Shown one piece after another: positions 24,773-36,839 of a stretch of 64,000 nt of DNA. Below the pieces are notes generated by a model. It was not told the origin of the DNA and did not search any database. It worked only from the letters and a program-made list of their open reading frames with translations. Each line of letters opens with the position of its first letter. The stretch's first letter is position 1. The stretch covers positions 91,140,005-91,204,004 of the forward strand of contig CM035165.1 in assembly GCA_020205615.1 (NCBI GenBank), given 5' to 3'. The position numbers were made by a program, and so were the translations under genes. Source of the stretch: Panax quinquefolius (taxonomy: Eukaryota > Streptophyta > Magnoliopsida > Apiales > Araliaceae).

Positions 24773-26962
24773 TGTGACGCCCTCAAAATAGGTATACATC
24801 ACCTATTCTAAGTCGCCAAATACATGGTACAGAAAACAACTACAACATCATTATAACAATTGTCGTGCAAAATACGACAACACATATGCTGTGAGTTAAA
24901 ATATAAATATTTTCTTCTAGAAAGTATTCAAACTCAAATAATTCCTCATTACAATTATTGAACACTATTTTACAAAATAGTGAGGACTGCTAAAACAACT
25001 GACTGGAAACATCACTCCACACCCCGACTAGTTCCCGTTATATTCTCGCCTCCTGAGAAGAAAAATGGAACAAAAAGGAAAATGGTGAGCTCAACTAGGC
25101 CAGTAAAGAATATTATGACTAAGATAATGTAGAATAAATTATTGTTAGCCTTAAATGAATCAGATAAAATATAATGGATAACCAGTTTTAGATCAATATT
25201 CGCAGCGGAAATAACAATTCATTTGAAGAGTTAAGTAGAGAATGAAATCCACTATCATCTATGAATTTAAAAGTCCATCATAAATATTTTATCCCTGTAA
25301 CATCAATCAATATACATCTTGAATCAAATATTCATCTTTGCACTAAGGGCCAATCGACATAATGATATTGAACGAAATAACATCATTTACGAAAAAAATA
25401 ACATCCCTTACCTCAAAAGAACAGTACTTCTAACTGGAATAATGGTTATAATGATGAAGGAAAATTTCACTGTATAACAACACTCAAGATATCTAAATAC
25501 TCACAAAAAAACGATCGATAATATAGAGAGAAAAAACTTCATATTCTTGTGTGATTTTCAATTCTAACCTAAGCACCCTATTTATAGGAAAATGCTTAGA
25601 ACACCAAAGTAGAAAATGTAATAAATTAATAATATTTTTAAAAAAAATTCACGCCCACTTTGAAATCTGATTGCAGCACATTTATAACACAAATGGGGCC
25701 CACCAAATCACAAAAAAACATTTTTCTAAAAAAATATATTTAAAACTCCAAAAATTAATTATTCCGGAATTTCAATAATTCATAATAAATAGCCCTTTTA
25801 TCAGAAAAAATCCATAGAAATTTAATTATCTACAACTTTGTAGAAGAAAATTTTTCCGAACTCTAAAGGGAAAATGACCGAAATCCATAAACGGATGATC
25901 TTGTAGGCTATAATCAAATTTCAATAAAAAATGAGGCCCACTAACATGTTTAACGTGTTTTTAGCATTTATTGTAACAAAAATACTATTTCTCCTCATTT
26001 ATTCATATATCGCACATTCATTGTAAAAATATCATCGTTATTATATTATTATATTATCACATTATACATTTATAATGTAATATAATAATATAGATAAAAT
26101 ATCAATTTTCAACAATTATCACTTTTCTAAAAATTCCTCCATTCCGAAATAAAAATATTGATAAAATACCTCGGCATTAATTCCTTCATTTATATCCACA
26201 TAAAATAAAATTTCTTTATTTTTTTTATCGATAATCAATTATTCACAAATAATATTCTGAGAATCACTGATAATGATGATCAATTAGTTTCAGAAAGAGA
26301 GGCTTTCCAGATAAAATTTCTCACTTCTTAGTAGCGTAATTAGGTGACCAAACCCCTTTCTAGATATAACTTCCTTAGACATTGCCAATAATGCTTTAAT
26401 AATATTATTCAAATAATATGAATTATTGATCGATAATAGGAATCTTTGTCACGGTGACAATTATTGAATCGATAATATAAAATATCAACATAGTGATTAT
26501 TGAATCGATAAAATAAAATATTGAGCGAGTAATTATTGTAACAATTATTGAGTAGTGACTTCTTACGTAAGAATCAATAATTAGTGCAATCTGGTGTATT
26601 TCTTTTGTGCCATAGCGTATTATTGTATTTTTTATAGGGTATTCCAACAATGTTAATGGTAGCGACTTCATCGTTATTTATAAAAATTTATAATTGTCAT
26701 TTTCTTTCAAAGCGGTTTTTAGTTATGGGGCCCTGAAATGGTTTAGCGCCATAAATGCGAATATTCAGATAGTAAGAATATTCCACGACCCAATCGAATA
26801 TTCCCAAATGATAATGAATATTTTATAACCACTTGCTTATTGTGCAAAATTTGCCCATTTTACCCATAACTAACCATATTAATCAAATCAACACCTTACT
26901 ATTTCAAAAAAATAAATAGAGGAAATTCCATTTTATTCAACAAAAAAAATTGGGGTCTTACA
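24773..26962 (-). repeat. 5' LTR of the deleted outer reverse element
   Basis: It runs from TGTGACGCCCTC to GGGGTCTTACA. Near 25352 it lacks several hundred bases present in relatives (the match jumps from the hairpin array to the ATAATGATATTG segment). The conserved block is at 26285-26385. Confidence 0.82.
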
Positions 26963-27210
26963 ATAAAACATATACTTTGTAAACAATCTTATTCATTTAT
27001 TAATAAAAAGAATTATTTAATTAAAGACTTTTACATAATCTACATGGTGCTATTTTAATAATATGTGATAAACTCATAGTTTTAAACAATACTTTTAGAA
27101 TCATTATGAATGCTAATAAGGTCTAAATTCTTAGATAAACTAAAATGTTCCCAATATATTGTTGGATTACTAAAAGAGGATTAATGAATTGAATAGATTG
27201 GTACATACGT
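26963..27210. other. Non-repetitive-looking AT-rich spacer
   Basis: Between two retrotransposon pieces lies about 250 bases of AT-rich DNA in which I see no gene or recognisable repeat. Confidence 0.5.
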
Positions 27211-29996
27211 TGTAAGACCCCAAATTTTTTTTTTTAATAAAATAGAATTTTTCTATTTATTATTTTGAAATAGTAAGGGTTGATTTGATTAATGTGGTTA
27301 GTTATGGGTAAAATGCTAAATATTTTAAATAAGCAAGTGGTTATAAAATATTCATTATCATTTGAATATTCGCTTGGTCGTGGAATATTCTCACAAGAAA
27401 TATTCGCATTTACCTGCAAAAGCCCATTTGTGGGCCCTATAAATGTAAAAACCGCTTGATGAAGAAAACGACAAGTATGAGTTTTTATAAATAATAGCGT
27501 AGTTGTTACCGCTAACATCGTTGGAATAATTATGGTTAAAATACAAGAATACGCTATGGTCGCATAAAGAGACACCAGATTGCACTAATTATCGATTCTT
27601 ACGTAAGAAGTCATTACTCAATAATTGTTACAGTAATTACTGTTCAATATTTTATTTTATTGATTCAATAATTTATACGTTGATATTTTATATTATTGAT
27701 TCAATAATTGCCATCGTACAGTATTTTCTATTATCATATCAATAATTCATATTATTTGAATAATATTATTAGATAGCATTATTGGCAATGTCTAAGGAAG
27801 TTCTGTCTAGGAAAGGGGTTTGGTCACCTAATTGCGAGCCAGTAAGGAGAAATCATTATCGGAAAGACCCCTCTTTCCTAGGAACGACTTAGTTGTCATT
27901 CTTGTGATTCTGTAATATTATTTGTGAATAATTAATTATTGATAAAAATGATAAGGAAATATTTATTTTATGTGGATATAAATGAAGGAATTAATGCTGA
28001 GCTGTTTTATCAGTATTTTGTCGGAATGGAGAAATTTTAAAAAAAGTGACAACTGTTGAAAATTGATATTTTATCTATATTATTATATTACATTATAAAA
28101 GTATAATGTGATAATATAATAATATAATAACGGTGATATTTTTATAATGAATGTGCGATATATGAATAAATGAGAAGGAAGAGTATTTTTGTTACAATAA
28201 ATGCTAAAAATATGTTACACATGTTAGTGGGCCCCATTTTTGACTGAAACTTGATTATAGCATGCAAAATCATTTGTATGTGAATTTCGGTCATTTTTCC
28301 TTTGAAATTTAGAAAAACTTTCTTCTACAAAGTTGTAGAGAATTAAATTTCCTATGGAATGGACATAAGATTTGAATTTTTCTGATAAAAGGGCTATTTA
28401 TTATGAATAATTGATTTTTGGAGTTTTAAATATTTTTTTTAGAAAAACATTTTTTGTGAGTTGGTGGGCCCCACTTGTGTTATAAATGTGCTGAAATCAG
28501 ATTTCAAAGTGGGCGTGAATTTTTTTAAAAAATATTATTATTTTATTAGATCTTCTGCTTTGGTGTTTTAAGCATTTTCCTATAAATAGGGTACTTATGT
28601 TAGAATTGAAAATCACACCAGAATCTAAAGTTTTCTCTCTCTATATTATCGAGTGTATTTTTGTGAGTATTTAGATATCTTGAGCGTTGTTATACAGTGC
28701 AAGTTTTTTTCAGCATTATATCCGATATTCCAGTTAGAAGTACTATTCTTTTGAGGTAAGGGATGTTATTTTTTCGTAAATGATATTATTTCTTTCAATA
28801 TTAGTACACCAAAATATTGGTATGAATTTTATTATGAAATTTTTACCTTTTCATGTTGAGGTTATTATTCACGTATACCAAGACTATTCACGATATCGAC
28901 ATTATTCACTAATACGGCACCATTCATAAAAAGTACTATTCATGAAGTATGATTTTTCTTATGGAATTTTTACCTTTTTGTGTCGGGGTTACTATTCACG
29001 TATACAGCAATATTCACGTAAATGACACTATTCACATATACGGCACTATTCATAGAAAAATTAAATTTTATTTTTTTTGTCCAAGTTGTCTGTTATGGTT
29101 CCTATCTTTGATTGGATCTATGTTTTGATCTTCATTCTTGAATTTTTCTCCACAATTGATTATTATGGAGTATTTTTGAACTTGGATAAACTAAAGTATG
29201 AATCCCTAATATTTATCCTTTTATCTCTCTGGATTCAGTTTTTTTAAGATATTTTTCATCATCCTTAGTCCTAAATGATGATATAATTGAATATCGTTGG
29301 CCTGTAGTGCAAAGATGAATGATTACCTGATGAATATGTTTGGCTCGTAGTGCAAAGATGGACAGGTGTTGAGATGAACATGACTAACTAGTGATACAAA
29401 TGAATATCTTTGACCTGAAGTGCAAAGATGAATATTTTGTTCAAGATGTATATTGATTGATGTTACAGGGATAAAATATCGATGATGGATATTTAAATCA
29501 TAGAAGATAGTAGATTTCATTCTCTACTTAATTCTTCTAATGAATTATTATTTCTGCTGCGAATATTGATCTAAAACTTGTTGTCCATTATATTTTATCT
29601 GATTTGTTGAAGGCTAACGATAATTTGTTGTTCATTATCTTAGTCATAATGTTCTTTACTGGGCTAGTTGAGCTCACCCTTTTTCTTTTTGTTCCATTTT
29701 TCTTCTCAGGAGACGAGAATATAACGGGAACTAGTCGAGGTGTGGAATGATGTTCTAAGTCGGTTGTTTTAGCAGTCCTCACTATTTTGTAAAATAGTGT
29801 ATCAATAATTATAATGGGGACTTATTTGAGTTTAGATATTGTCTAGAAGATAATATTTGTATTTAAACTCACAGCATATGTGTTGTCGTATTTTGCACGA
29901 TAATTGTAATAATGAAGTTTGTAGTTATTTTATGTACCATGTATTTGGCGACTCAAAATAGGTTGGGTGGATTGGACCTATTTTGGGGACGTCACA
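27211..29996 (+). repeat. Solo LTR (~2.79 kb) with exact target duplication
   Basis: It runs from TGTAAGACCCCAAA to GGGGACGTCACA and is flanked by TACGT on both sides (27206-27210 and 29997-30001). It carries an extra segment (about 28040-28560) that is also present in the reverse LTR at 24773-26962, so these two form a subgroup. The conserved block is at 27785-27898. No internal region remains. Confidence 0.92.
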
Positions 29997-30305
29997 TACG
30001 TTGTTTGCTCATTGGATGAAGATGATTAATCTCATTATCATTTGTGTGGGCAAGTATATAGGTGCTTATTTTGAGAATAAGTTCACTGAACGTGACTCGC
30101 TAAGTAATATCTAATGGAGTCTTATTTGCCTCTCAAAAGATTCGAACTTACAACCTCTTGTTTGGAACTTTGATCATATGACCGCTAGAGCAACATGGGT
30201 CAACGGTTAAAATCTTGCAAGGATTAATATTTATATCAAAACATGAGATTTCCCCCATATATTCCTTTCTTCTCCTTCACTAATAATAATAATAATAATA
30301 AAATT
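29997..30305. other. Spacer with AAT microsatellite
   Basis: There is no coding signal. A short AAT/ATA triplet run is at about 30284-30302. Confidence 0.5.
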
Positions 30306-30855
30306 GTGACGATATTACGTACTTTGTCACTAAATATAAGAATTTATGACAAACTATTTTTGTCACTTATCCACTCATCTAATTAGTGACAAACTATTAT
30401 CTCGTCATATAAAATTGGTATTTATGACAATACAAATTGTCATAAATTATTATTTAAAAATCTTTAAAAATTTCCTAAAAATTTTCAGAAAATTTTTGCC
30501 TCCAAATAAAATTGTGATGAATTTGTATTTGGCGTAACTAACTATGAACATTAGTGACGAAAACATATTATCGCTAAATTTTACAAATAATTAATGACAA
30601 ACTATTATGTTGTCATCAAAATAAATATTGTGTGACAATAAATACTGTCATCAATTATTACAAAATATCACTAAAAGGTTTCCCTCCAAAATTTTGGTAC
30701 GAAATTCTACCTCCAAAATAACTTGTGACGAAATTTTGTTAATCGTCATCAAATGTGTAAATTAGTGATGATATAAATGATTAATAGTAAAAAATTAAAG
30801 GTCGTCACAAAAGCAAAAGTTTTAGTTGACGATTATGAATTTCGTAATTATTAAT
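30306..30855. repeat. Region rich in GTGACGA / TCGTCA motifs
   Basis: Short motifs such as GTGACGA, TGACAAACTATT, TCGTCAT and GTCATCA alternate on both strands across about 550 bases. Such subterminal motif clusters are typical of CACTA-type or similar DNA transposon ends, but I cannot find both termini, so the class is uncertain. Confidence 0.45.
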
Positions 30856-30950
30856 TAACAAAAGAGTAAAATACACTCACACCCCCTGTAGATAATCATA
30901 ATAACACTCACCGCCCTTCTAGTTTTTCAAGTAACAGTCAATACCCCTCT

Positions 30951-33383
30951 TGTGAAACCTCAGATTTTATGAATAAAGAATTAATTTTTTCGAAATAATT
31001 TTTTTATATTATGCTGTGAATTTGAGATAATGTTATAGTTGTGGGTAATATTTATAAATTTTGCAAAGTATGCAAGTTGTCATATTATATTCGATTGGTC
31101 GGGGAATATTCATTTTAAAAGAAAATATTAAATGCGATGGCACAATCATTGGTGGACCCCCTAGCGGAATTATCATTTGATCGAGAAAACGACAAAAAAT
31201 ATTTTATTGAAAATAACGGCGGAAGTTTTACCGTTGACATTGTTGAACTACTTCAGTAGTAAAGTACGATGTCTGGCGTTGTTGCATAGTAGTACTACTG
31301 CAGATTGATTATTGATATTTATGTGAGAAGTCACCCGGTTTTGTTCAATTATTGCTACAATAGTTCTTTGATAGTATCTCACATTATTTGATTCAATTAT
31401 TGTTGATTTAGAAGTTTTGTTTTATTCAGATTATTAACGTAATAAAATAGAAAATCTTTTTATATAAAATGTAATACTTTTATAAAGTTATTCTATAAAT
31501 AGAATATATTATATTCTATTACGCATAGTGTTGCATAAGGTCTCAGATAGTGTTTTGTATAGTAAAATCTTTTTATATAAAACAAAATACTTTTATAAAG
31601 TTATCTGTTTTTATTAGACAATAATTAGAATATATTATATTATATTATGCATAATGTACTGCATAGTGTTTGCATAGTAAAATCTTTTATAAAGTTATTC
31701 GTTTTATTATATTATAAATAGAATATATTATATTTTATTTAAAAGATTTTGCTTTAAATATGGACCGTCAGATTAAAGTAAATCAATCTGGACCGTTCAT
31801 GGATTAGTTACTATGCATTCTATTTTTCTATAAATAGAAGCTCGTTCCTTCATTATTTTCTTACGAATTCACTAAACTCTAGAGAGAGAAACTATAGAGA
31901 GATAGAAGAAAAGTTTTCTGCTACTTCACTACTCTTATATCAAGTATTATTTTATGGTAAGGGATATTATTCTTTTCAGATTCAAGAAGAGAACTTCATT
32001 ATTCCATTTCTTTATGTTTCGTTGGAATAACTCAGATCACGCCAAGCTACCCTATACTTGGTGACATTCTTCTATTATTCTGTCTTTATTATTCTGTCGG
32101 AATATCCTGTCTGTGCTATACGCCGGACCTAGTTCCATCATCTATTATTCCGCATTTATTATTCTGTTGGAACATCCTGTCGGTGTGAATTTCACCTGAC
32201 CTGGTTCCGTTATTATTATTTTGTTAGAATAACCGTCTATGCAAAGTACCGCATGCATGGTGATATCTTTTGTTATTCCATTCGGTATTATACTCAGTTG
32301 ATTAAAATTTTGACTTCTATACTCCATGAAATTAGTGGAATATCCTTGATATTTGTGCTTCATCCAGTATTTTTCATGGAAATATTCTTCTGAGCATTCT
32401 TGAATTTTATTCTACAAAGAAGTATCATGTTGACAATTTAGACGTTATTGGTTCCTGGACAAATTAATTCTTGAACTTGTTTAATTGAATTCTTATATCA
32501 TTGTCATCATCCTCATGTTTATGTTATGTTGAAAGTCATCGTGGCTCATGTAGCATAGATGGACTTGGTATGATTATGACGAGGATTATTCTTTAGATAA
32601 TCATAACCGTAATGTTACAAATGATGTGAAAATTAAAAGTCCTCATTGGCCCGTAGTGCATTGATGGGACGAGTTTTTGGTATGATTATGACTATAGATT
32701 CTCTTGACCAAGGGAGCAAAGATGAATTGTTTTATGGCATGATCGGGATAATTGATGAAAAACACGATTATCTTTGGCCTGTAGTGCATGGATAATTCGT
32801 GGTCGTGATACTAAAGAATATCCTTGGCCTGTAGTGTAGGGATGATTTAATGATGTGGATTATTTATTGAGCTGAGTCTCAGCGATAAAAGTGATGAAAA
32901 ACTTTTTAAATCATATAAGATAGTAGATTCTATTCTCTACTGACTCTTTTAATGGATCTTGTTCATTTGTAGTTAAACTTGATGTCTATTGTATTTTATC
33001 GTTTAACATTGTTGGAGGCTAATGATAATTTATTTCGCATTATCTTAGTCATAATATTTCTTCGGGCTAGTTGAGCTCACCTTTTTTCACTATTCTCTTC
33101 GTGAAATGAGAATATATTTGGGACGAAGCCTGGGAACGGAGTGATGGTCCAGAGGATAGCATTAGTAGTCCTCACTATTACGTGAAATAGTGTGATAATA
33201 ATTGCAATGAGGACTCCTTTTGAATTTGTATAATCTCTAGTAGATAATATTTGTATTCAAACTCTCGGTTTATGTTTTGTCGTATTGTACTGACGATGTG
33301 GTATTAGTAAGTTGTATTTGAATTACATCACGTATCCCGGCACCCAAGATGGGTGATGTATACCTAATTTTGGGGGCGTCACA
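30951..33383 (+). repeat. Solo LTR, second subfamily, inside TIR element
   Basis: It begins TGTGAAACCTCAG and ends GGGCGTCACA. It is flanked by CCTCT on both sides (30946-30950 and 33384-33388). It resembles the LTR at 6940-9330 and lacks the conserved block. A TATA box is at 31829-31837, and loop-conserved units lie between 32540 and 32843. Confidence 0.9.
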
Positions 33384-34381
33384 CCTCTAGTCTACAATAT
33401 GTAACATTCATTACCCCTAGTGAGGTTGACCAACTAATATTTAAAAATATTTTTAATATAATGTCTTATACACCATTCAAGTTATAACGTTTAATTTATC
33501 CACTAAATATAAATTTGTGTATCATAATTTTTACTTTACTTGATCTAATTAATTAAATTATGAAATTGGGCAATAAATAACATAAAAGTTAAAAATAATA
33601 AATATTCATTTTATCGAAAAAATAAAGTCATACAATTTTTACTAATTAAATTTCTCAAATATTAAAATTTACGTGATACATATTCAAATATATTTTTTGT
33701 AATTAAAAAGTATAATGTTAATACCCATAAAAATTACAAATTAACGTAATAAAATAAAATTATTTTTTCAAATATTTAAATTTACGTAAAATAAACTTAT
33801 TATTACAATTTAAACGAATCTTATTACTCATATAAAAAAAGTATTTAAAATTATATTAATTATTTTTCTCATATATTAAACTAAACACAAGTCACACTTA
33901 AACATAATTATTTACAATAAAAATGACAAATGTTGTTACTAAAAAAGAATAAATATATTAAAAGAATTTTTTTACAAGATAGAGGTAGTAATAAATATAA
34001 TTATAATTTTTTATTTAACATTGCATAAAAATAACGTCAATCAGATACTACAAAATGTAATCAAAATCATAAACATCCAATTTTTTATATATACTCAATA
34101 AAATTTAACATATAAAAATTATAATATGAAACTAAAATTGAAATAATATTTTTTGTATTCAAGCACCAAAAACTAAACTATCAATATACTCAATCACTCT
34201 AATTAGAATAGCTTCATTAATAATTTAATTTAAATTTTTTAATATTTGTATCACTTATCCAAAAATATGTGTTAATTAAACTAAATTAGTTTTTTATAAG
34301 TTACCAACAATTTAAATGAGATAATTTTAATTACAAATAAAACTATAATTAAAATGTATTGTATTAAAAAAAAGAATAATT

Positions 34382-34382
<1 letters not shown>

Positions 34383-34441
<59 letters not shown>
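34383..34441. repeat. (CA)n(TA)n microsatellite in copy A
   Basis: A CA run of about 17 units runs directly into a TA run of about 12 units. Confidence 0.95.
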
Positions 34442-34610
34442 TATTTAGTAATTAAAATTTAATAAAATACAAGGATAAATATGTAACTTTATCTATTTAG
34501 TCAACCCTAAAAACTTGCAGGGATACTAACTGTTACTTAAAAAATTAAAGGGGATGTGAGTGTTATTATGATTATCTAGAGGGGATGTTACTGTATTTTA
34601 CTCTTAACAA

Positions 34611-35697
34611 AGAGTAAAATACACTCACACCCCATGTAGATAATCATAATAACACTCACCGCCCTTCTAGTTTTTCAAGTAACAGTCGATACCTCTCTAG
34701 TCTACAATATGTAACATTCACTACCCTTAGTGAGGTTAACCAACTAATATTTAAAAATATTTTTAATATAATGTCTAATACACCATTCAAGTTATAAGGT
34801 TTAATTTATCCACTAAATATAAATTTGTGTATCATAATTTTTACTTTACTTGATCTAATTAATTAAATTATGAAATTGGGCAATAAATAACATAAAAGTT
34901 AAAAAATAATAAATATTCATTTTATCAGGAAAATAAAGTAATACAATTTTACTAATTAAATTTCTCAAATATTAAAATTTACGTGATACATATTCAAATA
35001 TATTTTTTTTGTAATTAAAAAGTATAATGTTAATACCCATAAAAATTACAAATTAACGTAATAAAATAAAAATTATTTTTTCAAATATTTAAATTTACGT
35101 AAAATAAACTTATTATTACAATTTAAACGAATCTTATTACTCATATAAAAAAGTATTTAAAATTATATTAATTATTTTTCTCATATATTAAACTAAACAC
35201 AAATCACACTTAAACATAATTATTTACAATAAAAATGACAAATGTTGTTACTAAAAAAATGAATAAATATATTAAAAGATTTTTTTTACAAGATAGAGGT
35301 AGTAATAAATATAATTATAATTTTTTTTATTTAACATTGCATAAAACAACGCTAATTGTATACTACAAAAATGTAATCAAAATCATAAACATCCAATTTT
35401 TTTATATATACTCAATAAAATTTAACATATAAAAATTATAATATGAAACTAAAAATTGAAATAATATTTTTTGTTGTCAAGCACAAAAACTAAACTATCA
35501 ATATACTCAATCACTCTAATTAGAATAGCTTCATTAATAATAATTTAAATTTTTTAATATTTGTATCACTTATCCAAAATATATGTGTTAATTAAACTAA
35601 ATTAGTTTTTTATAAGTTACCAACAATTTAAATGAGATAATTTTAATTACAAATAAAACTATAATTAAAATGTATTGTATTAAAAAAAAGGATAATT

Positions 35698-35755
<58 letters not shown>

Positions 35756-35907
35756 TATTTAGTAATTAAAATTTAATAAAATACAAGGATAAATATGTAA
35801 CTTTATCTATTTAGTCAACCCTAAAAACTTGCAGGGGTACTAACTGTTACTTAAGAAATTAAAGGAGATGTGAGTGTTATTATGATTATCTAGAGGAGAC
35901 TTACTCT
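34611..35907. mobile_element. TIR element copy B, adjacent to copy A
   Basis: It repeats copy A base for base with few differences, starting AGAGTAAAATACACTCAC six bases after copy A ends. Its right terminus is shortened (a TACTGTATTT segment is missing before TTACTCT). It contains the matching (CA)n(TA)n at about 35700-35756. It has no gene. Confidence 0.75.
35700..35756. repeat. (CA)n(TA)n microsatellite in copy B
   Basis: It has the same compound repeat and position as in copy A, with slightly different unit counts. Confidence 0.95.
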
Positions 35908-36839
35908 TATTGTAGAATAAATGTTATTTATTTAAATAAATTAATAGTTTAATTTATTTATTTAAATAAGATTAGAATTGTTTTAATTAATTTATTCATA
36001 ACTTAGGTTTAATATGGAGAACCTAAAAGGTCACACCATAAAAGGAAGAATATTTATTTAAGAAGTTAATGGCATAATCGTAATAATAAGTTAAGTGTAT
36101 TTAATTTAATCTATGGTGATAGAATAAATTAAATAGCTTAATATTTAATATTTAATATTTAATATTTAATATTTTAGAAATATTAAATATAAATTTATAA
36201 GATGAGTCTTATTATTATTATTGCTATATATTATTATTATTAGTTTAATTCCTAAAGGAGTTTAGGAATTAATTAAAGCAAGTATTATCATATATTCCTA
36301 ATAAGATTAAGAAGCCTAATTAATTAAAGGAGTTTAATTAATTAAATTAAAACCCTATTTCTAAAAGGTTTATGAGGGTTGCCTAAAATAAGGTCTTATT
36401 ATGGATTATAGTCATGCATAACTGACAATTCCAAGAGTTAGGAGAGTACGTATATTCTATAGATATAGAATTAGGATTTTGTCATACACTCATCTTCTTG
36501 AATACTTGTTCTTCCTTGGTGGATCACCTCTAGATGTCAAACACTTAGGTGGCTAACGTAGATCAAAGGAAAGAATTAATCAAACCCGGTGAATTCGAGG
36601 AGAACGCGAAAGGATTTGGAGGTGAACTCATACCTGAGGAAGCTTGTGTCTACAAGGGTATGAATCTGATCTCCTTATCTTCTTTGTTAATTAAATTAAG
36701 CATAAAGCATGATCATGGTGATGGTTTGTATGAAAATTTTAAATTCCATTTTATCACGCTTCCGCTATGTTTATGTGATTCGATTACATAATCGCACTAT
36801 ATACAAACCTAACATAATGAACATCATGTTTCCCATGTT
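35908..36839. other. AT-rich stretch, possible decayed LTR
   Basis: It contains a short TTTAATA tandem run (about 36145-36180). Around 36480-36680 it has more ordered sequence that could be the end of a decayed copia LTR or leader, since copia pol follows, but I cannot define ends. An open stretch at 36549-36791 has no recognisable domain. Confidence 0.4.

Larger units (their letters stand above)
30863..34604. mobile_element. TIR element copy A, split by a solo LTR
   Basis: The left end AGAGTAAAATACACTCAC and the right end (34548-34604, reading in reverse AGAGTAAAATACAGTAAC) form inverted repeats of about 50 bases that share TAGATAATCATAATAACACT. Without the LTR (30951-33383) the element is about 1.3 kb. 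It has no coding region. TTAACAA flanks both ends. It is a non-autonomous DNA transposon of unassigned superfamily. Confidence 0.75.

Noticed and set aside
36549..36791. 80-codon open stretch before the copia remnant
   Set aside because: No ATG at its start and no recognisable domain; probably part of a decayed LTR or leader.
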